DNA of 64,000 nucleotides from positions 1 to 64,000 of the forward strand of contig CAYYUG010000006.1 in assembly GCA_964474755.1 (NCBI GenBank). The letters are read 5' to 3'. Under the pieces are notes generated by a model that made no database searches, was not told the origin of the DNA, and was given only the letters and a program-made list of their open reading frames with translations. The DNA comes from GCA-2717185 sp964474755 (GTDB lineage Bacteria; Pseudomonadota; Alphaproteobacteria; UBA8366; GCA-2717185). The translations under genes and the position numbers were made by a program. Position 1 is the first letter of the stretch. Each line of letters opens with the position of its first letter. Positions 26,287 to 34,162 of the stretch are shown here, one piece after another.

Positions 26287-27444
26287 ATGGAAGTGCAGCG
26301 CGTGACACAGCCTTCACGATTTCTCACGCGCATGGCGTTGTTCCTGGTTGTCGTAGCGGCAACAGTCGCCCTCTTGTTTCCGGAATTACGCGGGGCATTT
26401 GTCGCCAACACCGTTCTAAACGGTGTGATCCTCGGCGTGCTGTTGATTGGCATAATTCATGCATTTCGAACCGTTACCATGTTGCGCGGCGAAATAGCAT
26501 GGATTGAAAGCTTCCTTCGCAACAATACAATTGTTATCAGCGCACCGACGCCACGGTTGCTCGCACCTATGGCGACAATGCTCGGCGAAAATTCTGACCG
26601 TATCAGCCTATCTACCATCGCGATGCGTAGCTTGTTAGATGGTATCGCTTCACGGCTAGACGAAAGCCGTGAAATTTCGCGTTATATGATAGGTTTACTC
26701 GTGTTTTTAGGCCTTTTAGGAACGTTCTGGGGCCTCCTACAAACGGTCCAAGCTGTCGGCAGCGTAGTCGGGGGATTAAATATTGCCGGTGCAGACCTGA
26801 GTTCCGCGTTTGATGACATGAAGCGAGGATTGCAAGCGCCAATTTCCGGTATGGGCACAGCATTTAGCTCGTCCTTGTTCGGACTGGCCGGCTCGCTGGT
26901 TCTAGGTTTTCTCGAACTACAGGCAGGACAGGCTCAGAACCGCTTCTACAACGAATTAGAAGAATGGCTTTCGAGCCTGACGCGTCTGGGTACCGGTACT
27001 ATAGGCGGTATCGAAGGTGGTGAGCAATCTGTACCGGCTTACATCCAAGCACTTCTTGAACAGACTGCGGATGGGCTGGAAGGAATGCAAAGGGCATTGG
27101 CCCGCAATGAAGAAAACCGTGCCGATTACAGTCGCAACATCTACGAACTAGCCGAACGTATCGGCGCGCTGTCCAATCAGATGGTAACGGAACAGAAGCT
27201 GATGTTGAGGCTCGCTGAAAGCCAATCGGAGCTCACCCCGATATTGGGAAAGCTTGCGGAGGCCAGCAGCAACACCGTAACCGATGCGGCCACGCAAGCC
27301 CACTTGCATAATATAGAAACTTACCTAAGTCGGATTCACGACGAGATGGGTCCCGGCCGCACTGAGGCTGTACAAGAAATACGTAATGAAATCAGATTAT
27401 TAGCGCGAACTATTGCAGCTCTTGCTGAAGAACAGGAGAATTAA
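26287..27444 (+). CDS. MotA/TolQ/ExbB-family channel protein
   Basis: An inner-membrane protein of the proton-channel family. Four hydrophobic helices are visible: about residues 11-31, 36-59, 138-160 (LVFLGLLGTFWGLLQTVQAV) and 189-212 (GTAFSSSLFGLAGSLVLGFL); the last two are the family signature. The C-terminal 170 residues are mostly charged helix (EEWLSSLTRL, NIYELAERIGALSNQM), predicted cytoplasmic coiled coil, longer than TolQ or ExbB. ATG at 26287 has GGAGG 5 bases upstream; a GTG lies directly before. It is followed by a MotB-like gene. No flagellar genes are nearby, so this is probably not the flagellar stator. Confidence 0.85.
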   Translation: MEVQRVTQPSRFLTRMALFLVVVAATVALLFPELRGAFVANTVLNGVILGVLLIGIIHAFRTVTMLRGEIAWIESFLRNNTIVISAPTPRLLAPMATMLGENSDRISLSTIAMRSLLDGIASRLDESREISRYMIGLLVFLGLLGTFWGLLQTVQAVGSVVGGLNIAGADLSSAFDDMKRGLQAPISGMGTAFSSSLFGLAGSLVLGFLELQAGQAQNRFYNELEEWLSSLTRLGTGTIGGIEGGEQSVPAYIQALLEQTADGLEGMQRALARNEENRADYSRNIYELAERIGALSNQMVTEQKLMLRLAESQSELTPILGKLAEASSNTVTDAATQAHLHNIETYLSRIHDEMGPGRTEAVQEIRNEIRLLARTIAALAEEQEN

Positions 27445-27492
27445 TAAGGCGGGATGTTGATGAGCGCAGTTCGCAGCAAAGGACGATAACTC

Positions 27493-28758
27493 ATGTTGGC
27501 CCAGGCGCGTCGGGCGCGAAGTCCATTAAATATCTGGCCAGGCTTCGTAGACGCGTTGGCGACACTCCTGATGGTCATCATCTTCCTTCTTATGATTTTT
27601 GTCGTAGCCCAGTTCTATCTCAACGATGCGTTGACCGGCCGCGATAAGGCTTTGCTTAAGCTGAATAAACAAGTTTCTGAACTCGCTGAACTACTCTCCC
27701 TAGAACGACGTGCAAGTCGCAACTTACGTAACAACGTCGCGCAGATTTCTGCTGAGTTGCAAAGCTCGCTGGTGGAACGGGACAATCTTTCGTCGGAATT
27801 GAATTCCTTGCTCGGTGTCCGGGACAGCTTAGTTTCAACCCAGGCAGATCTGGCAAAAATTCAGAAAGAAGGTAAACGGCTGGCCAATGAACGGTCGGCA
27901 CTTACCGGGGAACTAGAAGAAACTTATAAACGGCTCGAAAGCGCTAATAAAACCATCAAGTTTGACAAAGAAACAATTGAGGTTCAATTGGCAAAGCTAG
28001 CAACTTTGGAACAGGACATCATCGCACTCCAGGCGTTACGCGATGAGCTGAGCAAGCGAATTTCGGTGGCATACCGCGAGCTCAAATCCAAATCTAAATC
28101 ACTTAGCGAGGAGCAGAAACTATCACAAGCAGCCAAAGCACAAGTTGCGCTGTTGAACCGACAATTAGGAGCGCTTCGTATACAAGTTGCGACCCTAAAC
28201 GAAGCCTTAGAGGCATCAAAAATTAAGGATAAAGAAGCGCATATCAAGATAGCTAATCTAGGAGCGCGACTGAATGCGGCGCTGGCGAGCAAAGTTCAGG
28301 AACTCGCAAGCTATCGATCGGAATTTTTTGGCCGCCTTCGGAAAGCTTTAGGCAATCGCCAAGATATTCAGATCGTCGGCGACCGATTTATATTCCAGTC
28401 AGAAGTCTTGTTTGCATCCGGTTCCGAAATCCTCGCACAGGCTGGCAAACTTCAAATCACCAAGTTGGGCAAGACGCTGAAAGAAATTACGGCAACAATC
28501 CCATCCGATATCGATTGGATTCTGCGTGTCGACGGTCACACGGACCGGGTTCCGATAAAAACCAAACGGTTTCCATCAAATTGGGAACTATCCTCTGCCC
28601 GAGCAATTTCCGTCGTTAAATTCTTGATGACGCAAGGCATACCAGCAAACCGGTTCGCTGCAGCAGGATTTGGGGAATTCCAACCTCTCGATGCCCGGGA
28701 CGATGAATTTGCCTACCGTAGAAACAGGCGTATCGAACTTAAACTGGATCAACGCTGA
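27493..28758 (+). CDS. MotB/OmpA-like peptidoglycan-binding stator protein
   Basis: Partner of the preceding channel. A short N-terminus leads to one transmembrane helix, IWPGFVDALATLLMVIIFLL, whose Asp in FVDALAT matches the proton-binding Asp of MotB, TolR and ExbD. A coiled coil of roughly 220 residues follows (about 55-275), then an OmpA-like domain with GDRFIFQSEVLFASGS, LRVDGHTDRVPI, NWELSSARAISVVKFLMTQG and the terminal YRRNRRIELKLDQR. The anchor and Asp suggest an energised complex locked to peptidoglycan. Length 421 exceeds MotB because of the coiled coil. The architecture recalls MotAB and ZorAB, but there are no flagellar or Zorya effector genes here. Confidence 0.87.
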   Translation: MLAQARRARSPLNIWPGFVDALATLLMVIIFLLMIFVVAQFYLNDALTGRDKALLKLNKQVSELAELLSLERRASRNLRNNVAQISAELQSSLVERDNLSSELNSLLGVRDSLVSTQADLAKIQKEGKRLANERSALTGELEETYKRLESANKTIKFDKETIEVQLAKLATLEQDIIALQALRDELSKRISVAYRELKSKSKSLSEEQKLSQAAKAQVALLNRQLGALRIQVATLNEALEASKIKDKEAHIKIANLGARLNAALASKVQELASYRSEFFGRLRKALGNRQDIQIVGDRFIFQSEVLFASGSEILAQAGKLQITKLGKTLKEITATIPSDIDWILRVDGHTDRVPIKTKRFPSNWELSSARAISVVKFLMTQGIPANRFAAAGFGEFQPLDARDDEFAYRRNRRIELKLDQR

Positions 28759-28830
28759 AACTAGAAGACCGTCTTGCTATCAGCATCAGTCTCCGCTATA
28801 CCCGCGTTCTGTTTCGCTGGGAGATAGACT

Positions 28831-29055
28831 GTGAAAAAAGAGATCCACCCTGACTACCACGAAATTACTGTGGAAATGACAGATGGGACGACCTACAAGA
28901 CACGTTCGACCTGGGGCGAGCCTGGCGACACATTGAAGCTTGAAATAGATCCCTCTTCCCATCCGGCATGGACAGGTGTACATCGACTGATCGACTCAGG
29001 TGGCCAACTTGCCAAGTTTAATAAGCGCTTTGAGGGCTTTGGTCTAAAGTCTTGA
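28831..29055 (+). CDS. rpmE: 50S ribosomal protein L31
   Basis: L31 bridges the ribosomal subunits. The sequence starts MKKEIHPDYHEITVEMTDGT and contains YKTRSTWGEPGDTLKLEIDP and HPAWTGVHRLIDSGGQLAKF, matching the alphaproteobacterial L31 form. It has no Cys, so it is the zinc-free (C-) type. Length 74 is normal. The start codon is GTG at 28831. It lies 72 bases after the MotB-like gene. Confidence 0.95.
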   Translation: MKKEIHPDYHEITVEMTDGTTYKTRSTWGEPGDTLKLEIDPSSHPAWTGVHRLIDSGGQLAKFNKRFEGFGLKS

Positions 29056-29164
29056 CCGGTCTTAGATCGAATGTTTAATCCATAATTTCTGGTGTTATAC
29101 CGCGTCCAGACACTACCGATCGACAGTTTGTCAGGTTACCTAGACAGCGGACCTGTTGATTAAG

Positions 29165-29181
29165 GCTAAAATAATTTTAGC
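29165..29181. repeat. Perfect inverted repeat, 8-bp arms
   Basis: GCTAAAAT, one A, ATTTTAGC. It lies about 110 bases after rpmE and could be part of its terminator, although no T-run follows on the plus strand. A protein-binding site is equally possible. Confidence 0.5.
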
Positions 29182-29523
29182 AAAACCTATGTCAAGCATG
29201 TGTGCTCGGACACAAACTGCTAGCGTATAGCTAGTCCTCACAATATGCGTCTACAAGGGCGTCCCTCCCATCGCTATTTCTTGGTTGCCACAGCCTTGAT
29301 ATTAAGCGCAAAATTATAATTTTAAGGTAGGCTGAGACGTTTTCCGCATCTGTTAAATAATTGATATCAAGATAATCACACTGCCTATGAATATCTTACT
29401 CGGCCTGCAAACTCACCCCGCAGAAGTAATTATATGATCCAACTAATAACAAAATTAATTCATCATTCAGTGCTGAATAATATTGGGTGATAAAACCTAC
29501 GATCCAGCGGTTTTATATAAGGT

Positions 29524-29546
29524 AAGGTGAATTTCAAATTCACCTT
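29524..29546. terminator. Terminator-like perfect hairpin
   Basis: AAGGTGAATT and AATTCACCTT form a 10-bp stem around a TCA loop. On the plus strand it is followed by only a short pyrimidine run (TCCC). It lies far (470 bases) from rpmE, so if it terminates transcription the transcript is not simply rpmE. The 11-base arms are perfect, which makes a dimeric operator a real alternative. Confidence 0.45.
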
Positions 29547-29551
29547 TCCCG

Positions 29552-29574
29552 CAAAATTTAGAAATTAAATTTTG
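29552..29574. repeat. Perfect inverted repeat, 9-bp arms
   Basis: CAAAATTTA, loop GAAAT, TAAATTTTG. It starts 5 bases after the previous hairpin and ends 30 bases upstream of the CTTGAA element before hsp20. Position suits an upstream regulatory site. Confidence 0.5.
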
Positions 29575-29603
29575 GAAACAGGTGCCCACTGTAAACTGTA
29601 TCC

Positions 29604-29609
29604 CTTGAA
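29604..29609 (+). promoter_or_regulatory. Candidate sigma-32 (RpoH) -35 element
   Basis: CTTGAA matches the RpoH -35 core. A start site about 35 bases on would fall near 29639, at the beginning of the structured hsp20 leader. The -10 side is less clear: CCTAATCTT around 29619 is only a partial match and its spacing is short. The heat-shock gene downstream makes RpoH control likely. Confidence 0.4.
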
Positions 29610-29634
29610 CTTGTGCGTCCTAATCTTAAATAAC

Positions 29635-29746
29635 AAAAAGCGTTAGGTGCCAAATTTTGGATCTAGCGCTTTTTAAAAAAATAGGGTTTGGCCATGCTGG
29701 CGAACCCGCTGAAATCCATGTCGCTTGCAAGGAGGATATGGCAATG
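29635..29746 (+). promoter_or_regulatory. Candidate ROSE-type RNA thermometer in the hsp20 leader
   Basis: ROSE elements block translation of small heat-shock genes at low temperature by masking the Shine-Dalgarno. This leader folds into consecutive hairpins. First, AAAAAGCGTTAG (29635-29646) pairs with CTAGCGCTTTTT (29663-29674). Second, GGGTT/AACCC plus GCCA/TGGC spans 29684-29707. Third, ATCC (29714-29717) can pair with GGAT (29734-29737), closing a stem in which TCGCT (29721-29725) faces AGGAG. UYGCU opposite the SD, with a G-G mismatch, is the ROSE signature. The hairpin count, the position before an Hsp20 start and the class of organism all agree. I have not computed a fold. Confidence 0.7.
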
Positions 29747-30199
29747 CGCAAATTTAATAGCCCCCCACTATTCCGTAATTCCATCGGTTTTGATCACATG
29801 GTCCGCCTATTAGACGGCATTGACGCTGGCCAGTCTTCAACCTATCCACCATACAACATCGAGAAGGTCGACGAGCATTCCTATCGGATCACAATGGCGG
29901 TTGCTGGCTTTGACGAAGCAGACCTTGATGTACAAGTTAAAGACAATCGACTCATGGTCTTTGGCAATGTCGAAAATTGCGCCAAAGGCGCGATTGAAAA
30001 GCAATACCTGCACCGTGGGATTGCCGGACGCAACTTCGAACGCCACTTCAATCTAGCCGAACATATAACAGTCGCCGACGCAAATCTGGTTAACGGTCTG
30101 CTCCACATTGATCTCGTCCGCGAGGTTCCCGAAGCGATGAAGCCAAGGTCTATTGCCATCAACAATAATTTGAAGCCAATTGACGACAAGGCGGCCTAG
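29744..30199 (+). CDS. Small heat-shock protein, Hsp20/IbpA type
   Basis: A holdase chaperone that binds unfolding proteins. The N-terminus FNSPPLFRNSIGFDHMVRLL is typical of class A alphaproteobacterial Hsp20; the alpha-crystallin domain runs from about residue 38 (YRITMAVAGFDEADLDVQVK) to about 132, and the C-terminal IAI in RSIAINN is the IxI oligomerisation motif. I chose ATG at 29744 because GGAGG at 29731-29735 then has an 8-base spacer; the ATG at 29738 is too close and the frame upstream to 29657 is leader. About 151 residues. Probably controlled by RpoH and a ROSE thermometer. Confidence 0.93.
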   Translation: MRKFNSPPLFRNSIGFDHMVRLLDGIDAGQSSTYPPYNIEKVDEHSYRITMAVAGFDEADLDVQVKDNRLMVFGNVENCAKGAIEKQYLHRGIAGRNFERHFNLAEHITVADANLVNGLLHIDLVREVPEAMKPRSIAINNNLKPIDDKAA

Positions 30200-30664
30200 T
30201 CTAAGTCTTTCTTTACAGCATTGGATGCGTCACCTTCGGGGGCGCATTCGATATTGTAATAGCGGTATAAACTACTCTAAATTTTTGCTTTACGGTGCCT
30301 GTTTGGGTTCCTGAACATCAAGCTTACCTGCTGCCTTCCCTCTATCGTTTCTCTCCGTTGCCAGCAATTCGGAAATGGGCGCATACTGCTAAATCTACAC
30401 TTAAATACGGCAAAACGACTAAGCCACCCTGCTTTATCTCTTGCGGATTTCCGAGAACGCTTTACTTGTGCCAATTTTTATCGTAACCCCGAATTACAGC
30501 GTTTTTTAAAGCTTGCTGGCAGCTTATTTCCTTAATCCACAGACAGTTCATCCATCTTAATGTCGGAAATTATTTGGCGCCTCTTCGCTAGGCGTCGGCC
30601 TAATCACTAACGCTTGCGTACTCCCAACTAGCTGCGGAAAGTTCGCGATTCCCAATGACAGTAT
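30200..30664. other. 465-base spacer between hsp20 and bdhA
   Basis: Convergent intergenic region. A hairpin at 30225-30247 is a candidate hsp20 terminator. The rest shows short open frames without RBS or recognisable protein character; I see no other feature. Confidence 0.6.
30225..30247 (+). terminator. Possible hsp20 terminator hairpin
   Basis: ATGCG...CGCAT arms with a TTCG tetraloop region (CACC TTCG GGGG), about 25 bases after the hsp20 stop. UUCG loops are common in intrinsic terminators, but the following T-run is weak. Confidence 0.45.
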
Positions 30665-31447
30665 TTATTGTGCAGTCCAACCGCCATCGATAGGGATTGG
30701 TACACCGGTAATTTGAGCAGCGGCATCGGAGCATAGAAAAACACATAGTGAGCCAATCTGATCCGGGGTCACAAATTCAAGCGAAGGTTGCTTCTCCAAC
30801 AACATATCGCATGCAGCCCTCTCAACGGAGGTGCCCCGTATTCGTGCACGTTCATCGATCTGCGCCTGGACTAACTCGGTTCGAACGAAGCCGGGATTGA
30901 TGGCGTTGCAGGTAATGCCTTGTCCCGCCGTTTCGAGAGCAACGGCCTTGGTCAGCCCCATAATGCCGTGTTTGGCGGAAACATAGGCGCTCTTGTGCAC
31001 GCTCGCGACCAAACCGTGGACCGACGAGGTGTTGACAATCCGCCCCCACCCTTTTGCTTGCATTAGTGGCAATGTATGCCGGATAGCGTGAAAAGCGCCG
31101 GTCAGCATAATCGCGATAATCTTATCCCAAATTTCTGCCGGGAAGTCGGTCACCGGCGACGTATATTGGATACCGGCATTATTGACTAGGATATCAATGC
31201 CGCCGAGACGATCGACAGTCGCGTCGATTAAATTGGCAATATCACCGGGTTGGGATAGGTCAGCACTGCTATAGGAAACCGAAACATCATGCTCTTGTGC
31301 CAAACTATCCCGTAGTGTCTCTATTTTTGACGGATCACCGAATCCATTTAGCATGATGGCGCAACCCTCTGCGGCGAGGGAACGCGCTATTCCCAATCCT
31401 ATGCCGCTTGTCGACCCTGTGACTAGGGCGGCCTTCCCGTAAAGCAT
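30665..31447 (-). CDS. bdhA: D-3-hydroxybutyrate dehydrogenase (SDR family)
   Basis: Oxidises 3-hydroxybutyrate to acetoacetate with NAD, a step in polyhydroxybutyrate use. The Rossmann motif GSTSGIGLGIA is at residues 11-21, NNAGIQY at about 89-95, and the catalytic Ser-Tyr-Lys set is in TSSVHGLVASVHKSAYVSAK. The substrate-specific C-terminus ENRARIRGTSVERA-like segment and LEKQPSLEFVTPDQIG match HBDH rather than generic SDRs. Length 260 is normal. No phb genes are in the window. Confidence 0.88.
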   Translation of the reverse strand: MLYGKAALVTGSTSGIGLGIARSLAAEGCAIMLNGFGDPSKIETLRDSLAQEHDVSVSYSSADLSQPGDIANLIDATVDRLGGIDILVNNAGIQYTSPVTDFPAEIWDKIIAIMLTGAFHAIRHTLPLMQAKGWGRIVNTSSVHGLVASVHKSAYVSAKHGIMGLTKAVALETAGQGITCNAINPGFVRTELVQAQIDERARIRGTSVERAACDMLLEKQPSLEFVTPDQIGSLCVFLCSDAAAQITGVPIPIDGGWTAQ

Positions 31448-31472
31448 TTAGTGATTCCTTAGATTGGCAGGC

Positions 31473-31655
31473 CTATGACTTGAAGAAGGATTCCGCTTCG
31501 CCCCGCCACGTTTCTTTGACTGAGATCGCTGCTCGCACGCGTTCGATCTCCCCTTCGAGTTCGCTGATATAGTCGCTCAGCGCTTCGATCGACAAGGTAC
31601 CCAGATCCAGTGGTTTTGGTCGCAAGGTTCTAGGTTCAAGATCTTCTTCTTCCAT
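31473..31655 (-). CDS. DUF1192 family protein
   Basis: A 60-residue protein of a family typical of Alphaproteobacteria. Landmarks are PKPLDLGTLSIEALSDYISE and ELEGEIERVRAAISVKETWR, a predicted helical hairpin. Function unknown. It is divergent from the quinone oxidoreductase gene, an arrangement seen repeatedly in Alphaproteobacteria together with the DUF1013 gene downstream. GAGGA lies just upstream of the ATG. Confidence 0.85.
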   Translation of the reverse strand: MEEEDLEPRTLRPKPLDLGTLSIEALSDYISELEGEIERVRAAISVKETWRGEAESFFKS

Positions 31656-31760
31656 ATCCTCCTCCCGCCATCACCTCTTGCAACAGCCTTTCCATCGCAT
31701 TAGATAAGCAATCTCACATCGACATACGCTCTATCAGATTGCCACGCAAGGAGTTGCTTC

Positions 31761-32762
31761 ATGCCGTTGCCAGATACTATGGCGGTCGTTGAAATTTCGG
31801 AGTCCGGTGGTCCCAATGTTCTAGCGCCCGCGAAAAGACCGTTACCAAAGCCGACCGCGGACCAAGTGTTGATCAAAGTTGCCGCCGCAGGCGTCAACCG
31901 GCCCGACGCGTTGCAACGTGCCGGCAGTTACCCACCCCCGCCTGGCGCAACGGACCTATTAGGACTAGAGGTATCGGGAACAGTTGCTGCCTGTGGCACC
32001 AACGTATCTAACCTGTCGGTCGGTGACCCAATATGTGCGCTTACACCGGGCGGGGGTTATGCGGAGTATTGTGTGGCAAATGCTGGGCACTGCCTGCCCT
32101 TCCCTGATAGTTACAATGCCGTGCAGGCCGCCGCATTGCCTGAAACATTCTTTACCGTTTGGCATAATGTATTCCAGCGCGGACGTCTGGCCAAAGGCGA
32201 AATATTCCTTGTTCATGGAGGCTCCAGTGGCATCGGGACGACGGCTATCCAATTAGCTCGTGAGTTTGGCGCACGGGTTTTCACCACGGCCGGGAACAAC
32301 GAAAAATGTCGGTTTTGCGAGTCGCTCGGCGCCGAGCGGGCAATTAATTACAAAACCGAAGACTGGCCCACGGTCATCAAGGACCTAGTTGGTCGCGACG
32401 GAATCGATGTGATCCTCGACATGGTGGGTGGTGATTATATTCAAGCAAACATCAATGCGCTGGGAATTGGCGGGCGATTGGTCATGATTGCCTTCCTTGG
32501 CGGCTCCAAGGCGGAAGTCAACTTCGTCAACATGATGGTACGACGCCAAACACTTACCGGTTCGACCCTCCGTCCACAGTCCGATGACGCGAAGGCAGGC
32601 ATTACACAGGAAGTATTTAAAAAAGCTTGGCCACTGTTGAATTCTGGCACCATTAAACCGATCATACACAAGACGTTCCCTCTAGCGGAGGCAGCAAAAG
32701 CGCACGCGCTATTAGAATCCAGCGTTCATATCGGCAAGATAATCCTAACTATTGCCCGATAG
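31761..32762 (+). CDS. Zinc-independent NAD(P)H quinone oxidoreductase (PIG3 type)
   Basis: A medium-chain dehydrogenase-fold enzyme reducing quinones with NAD(P)H. AAGVNRPDALQRAGSYPPPP and DLLGLEVSGTV are characteristic of the PIG3 subfamily; the nucleotide site is FLVHGGSSGIGTTAIQLARE; GRLVMIAFLGGSKAEVNF and the C-terminal PLAEAAKAHALLESSVHIGK complete it. Zinc ligands are absent. Length 333 is normal. ATG at 31761 has AGGAG about 8 bases upstream. Between divergent DUF1192 and trcR. Confidence 0.92.
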   Translation: MPLPDTMAVVEISESGGPNVLAPAKRPLPKPTADQVLIKVAAAGVNRPDALQRAGSYPPPPGATDLLGLEVSGTVAACGTNVSNLSVGDPICALTPGGGYAEYCVANAGHCLPFPDSYNAVQAAALPETFFTVWHNVFQRGRLAKGEIFLVHGGSSGIGTTAIQLAREFGARVFTTAGNNEKCRFCESLGAERAINYKTEDWPTVIKDLVGRDGIDVILDMVGGDYIQANINALGIGGRLVMIAFLGGSKAEVNFVNMMVRRQTLTGSTLRPQSDDAKAGITQEVFKKAWPLLNSGTIKPIIHKTFPLAEAAKAHALLESSVHIGKIILTIAR

Positions 32763-32890
32763 GCGATGATACGCGAATTGCCGTTTATACAACGCGGGTA
32801 TATATAGACGATTACTGGATACTCCCATCACATATCGGTTGATTCAATGATACGCTCGTTTGATCGACCTATCTGTCCGAGGACAAGCCC

Positions 32891-33691
32891 ATGTCACTAC
32901 TTTTAATGCCGAAAGCAACCGCCGTTTGGCTCGTGGATAATTCATTGCTCTCCTTTCTACAGATTGGCGACTTTTGCAATTTGCATGAACTGGAAGTTCA
33001 AGCAATCGCCGATGGCGAAGTTGCCATAGGTATCGTCGGGCTCGACCCTGTTGCGAATGGGCAACTGACCAAGGAGGAGATCGAACGCTGCGAAGCCGAC
33101 CCAGGTGAGCGGCTTAAGATCGCCAAATCCGACATTCCGCAACCGGTAGCTCGTCAAAAAGGACCACGCTATACACCAGTGTCGAAACGTGCCGACAAAC
33201 CCGATGCGATTGCATGGCTGTTGCGCAACCAGCCAGATTTGAGTGACGCCCAGATTGGCCGCCTAATCGGAACGACAAAACCGACAATCAATGCGATCCG
33301 CGACCGGACCCACTGGAATTCCTCTAACCTGCAGCCGCGAAGCCCAGTGGAAGTTGGTCTCTGCTCACATCAGGAGTTGCACGATGTGGTCGTTCTAGCC
33401 GCCACACGAGCCGCCAAACGCAACCCCAAGGAGACCGTGACAACGGAAGAAACGCCTGAGACCTCCATATCGGACGTCGTGTCGACCTTAGATCCCACTC
33501 CGCCGGAACAGTCCTTCGAATCAGTGCAAGCCGAACCAGAAAAAAAGGTTTCAAAAGATCCTGTAGCGGCGGCCGAAGCTTTATTCAAGAAGATGGATGA
33601 ACCAGACGACAATTTGGATGAGCCGGAAAACAATAAAGATGATACCAGCGGCGGTACATTGGCAGATATATGGCCGACTAAAACTGATTGA
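32891..33691 (+). CDS. trcR: DUF1013 protein, TrcR-type cell-cycle regulator
   Basis: TrcR proteins (DUF1013) of Alphaproteobacteria associate with RNA polymerase and affect cell-cycle transcription. The N-terminal 160 residues match the family: MPKATAVWLVDNSLLSFLQI, FCNLHELEVQAIADGEVA, and a helix-turn-helix-like SDAQIGRLIGTTKPTINAIR. After about residue 165 the protein continues with roughly 100 acidic, low-complexity residues (TEETPETSIS, MDEPDDNLDEPENNKDD). The acidic tail resembles an intrinsically disordered interaction segment. Monocistronic, 128 bases after the quinone reductase. Confidence 0.9.
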   Translation: MSLLLMPKATAVWLVDNSLLSFLQIGDFCNLHELEVQAIADGEVAIGIVGLDPVANGQLTKEEIERCEADPGERLKIAKSDIPQPVARQKGPRYTPVSKRADKPDAIAWLLRNQPDLSDAQIGRLIGTTKPTINAIRDRTHWNSSNLQPRSPVEVGLCSHQELHDVVVLAATRAAKRNPKETVTTEETPETSISDVVSTLDPTPPEQSFESVQAEPEKKVSKDPVAAAEALFKKMDEPDDNLDEPENNKDDTSGGTLADIWPTKTD

Positions 33692-33754
33692 TACGCGTGA
33701 CCTCACGAAGGAGATATACGCACACGACGACTTAGTCTTCGGTATCATAAAAGT

Positions 33755-33793
33755 GGGCATTCGAAGTCAGGACTGACAGTACGTTCGATGCCC
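33755..33793 (+). repeat. Branched inverted repeat downstream of trcR
   Basis: GGGCAT pairs with ATGCCC and CGAA with TTCG as the outer stem (one bulged T); inside, GTCAG and CTGAC form a second hairpin. It lies 64 bases after the trcR stop and could be a 3' end structure, but no T-run follows. Confidence 0.5.
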
Positions 33794-33940
33794 GCTATGT
33801 CTGTAGTTTACGTCCCATAGATAGCTTTCCCCTTGTGGTCGGGGACTTTAGTTACGGCCCTATATGATTGACGAGCCGCAAAGTGGCCATCGTGTCTATG
33901 GCAAAAAATTTAGTTAGCAGAAACTCACCTCGAACGCCTC

Positions 33941-33959
33941 AACACATTTTAAATGTGTT
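33941..33959. terminator. Perfect hairpin, possible bidirectional terminator
   Basis: AACACATTT, one T, AAATGTGTT, in the space between convergent trcR and prpE. There is no clear T-run on either side, so the terminator reading is tentative. Confidence 0.35.
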
Positions 33960-34162
33960 CACCTACCCAACGGCTATCATCACCGGCCAAATTATGTCGA
34001 TTGCATCTCTAAAGGTATGGTTCGCGACGTCTAGGCATACTTTAAGGACTGTGCCACGTTAAAAGGTATGAGAGATAAGCGCCTACGGAAATGCGTTTCC
34101 TTTAAACCTGCACTGCATTTTGCCACCCGATTTATGGCGAAAATCATAAATGGTCAGCATCA

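Larger units (their letters stand above)
29056..29603. other. AT-rich, hairpin-rich spacer between rpmE and hsp20
   Basis: About 550 bases with no convincing gene on either strand. It contains three perfect or near-perfect inverted repeats (29165-29181, 29524-29546, 29552-29574), all AT-rich, and a TTGATATCAA palindrome near 29367. Possible contents are the rpmE terminator, regulatory sites for hsp20, or an unannotated small RNA ending at the 29524-29546 hairpin. Confidence 0.6.
33692..34162. other. 471-base spacer between trcR and prpE (convergent)
   Basis: No gene seen. Contains a branched inverted repeat at 33755-33793, a CCCC/GGGG hairpin near 33828-33846 and a perfect 9-bp-arm inverted repeat at 33941-33959. 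Short open frames have no RBS or recognisable product. Confidence 0.6.

Noticed and set aside
25143..28758. Zorya anti-phage system (ZorA/ZorB resemblance of the MotA/MotB-like pair)
   Set aside because: No ZorC, ZorD or ZorE genes lie next to the pair; the neighbours are an OmpA protein and ribosomal protein L31.
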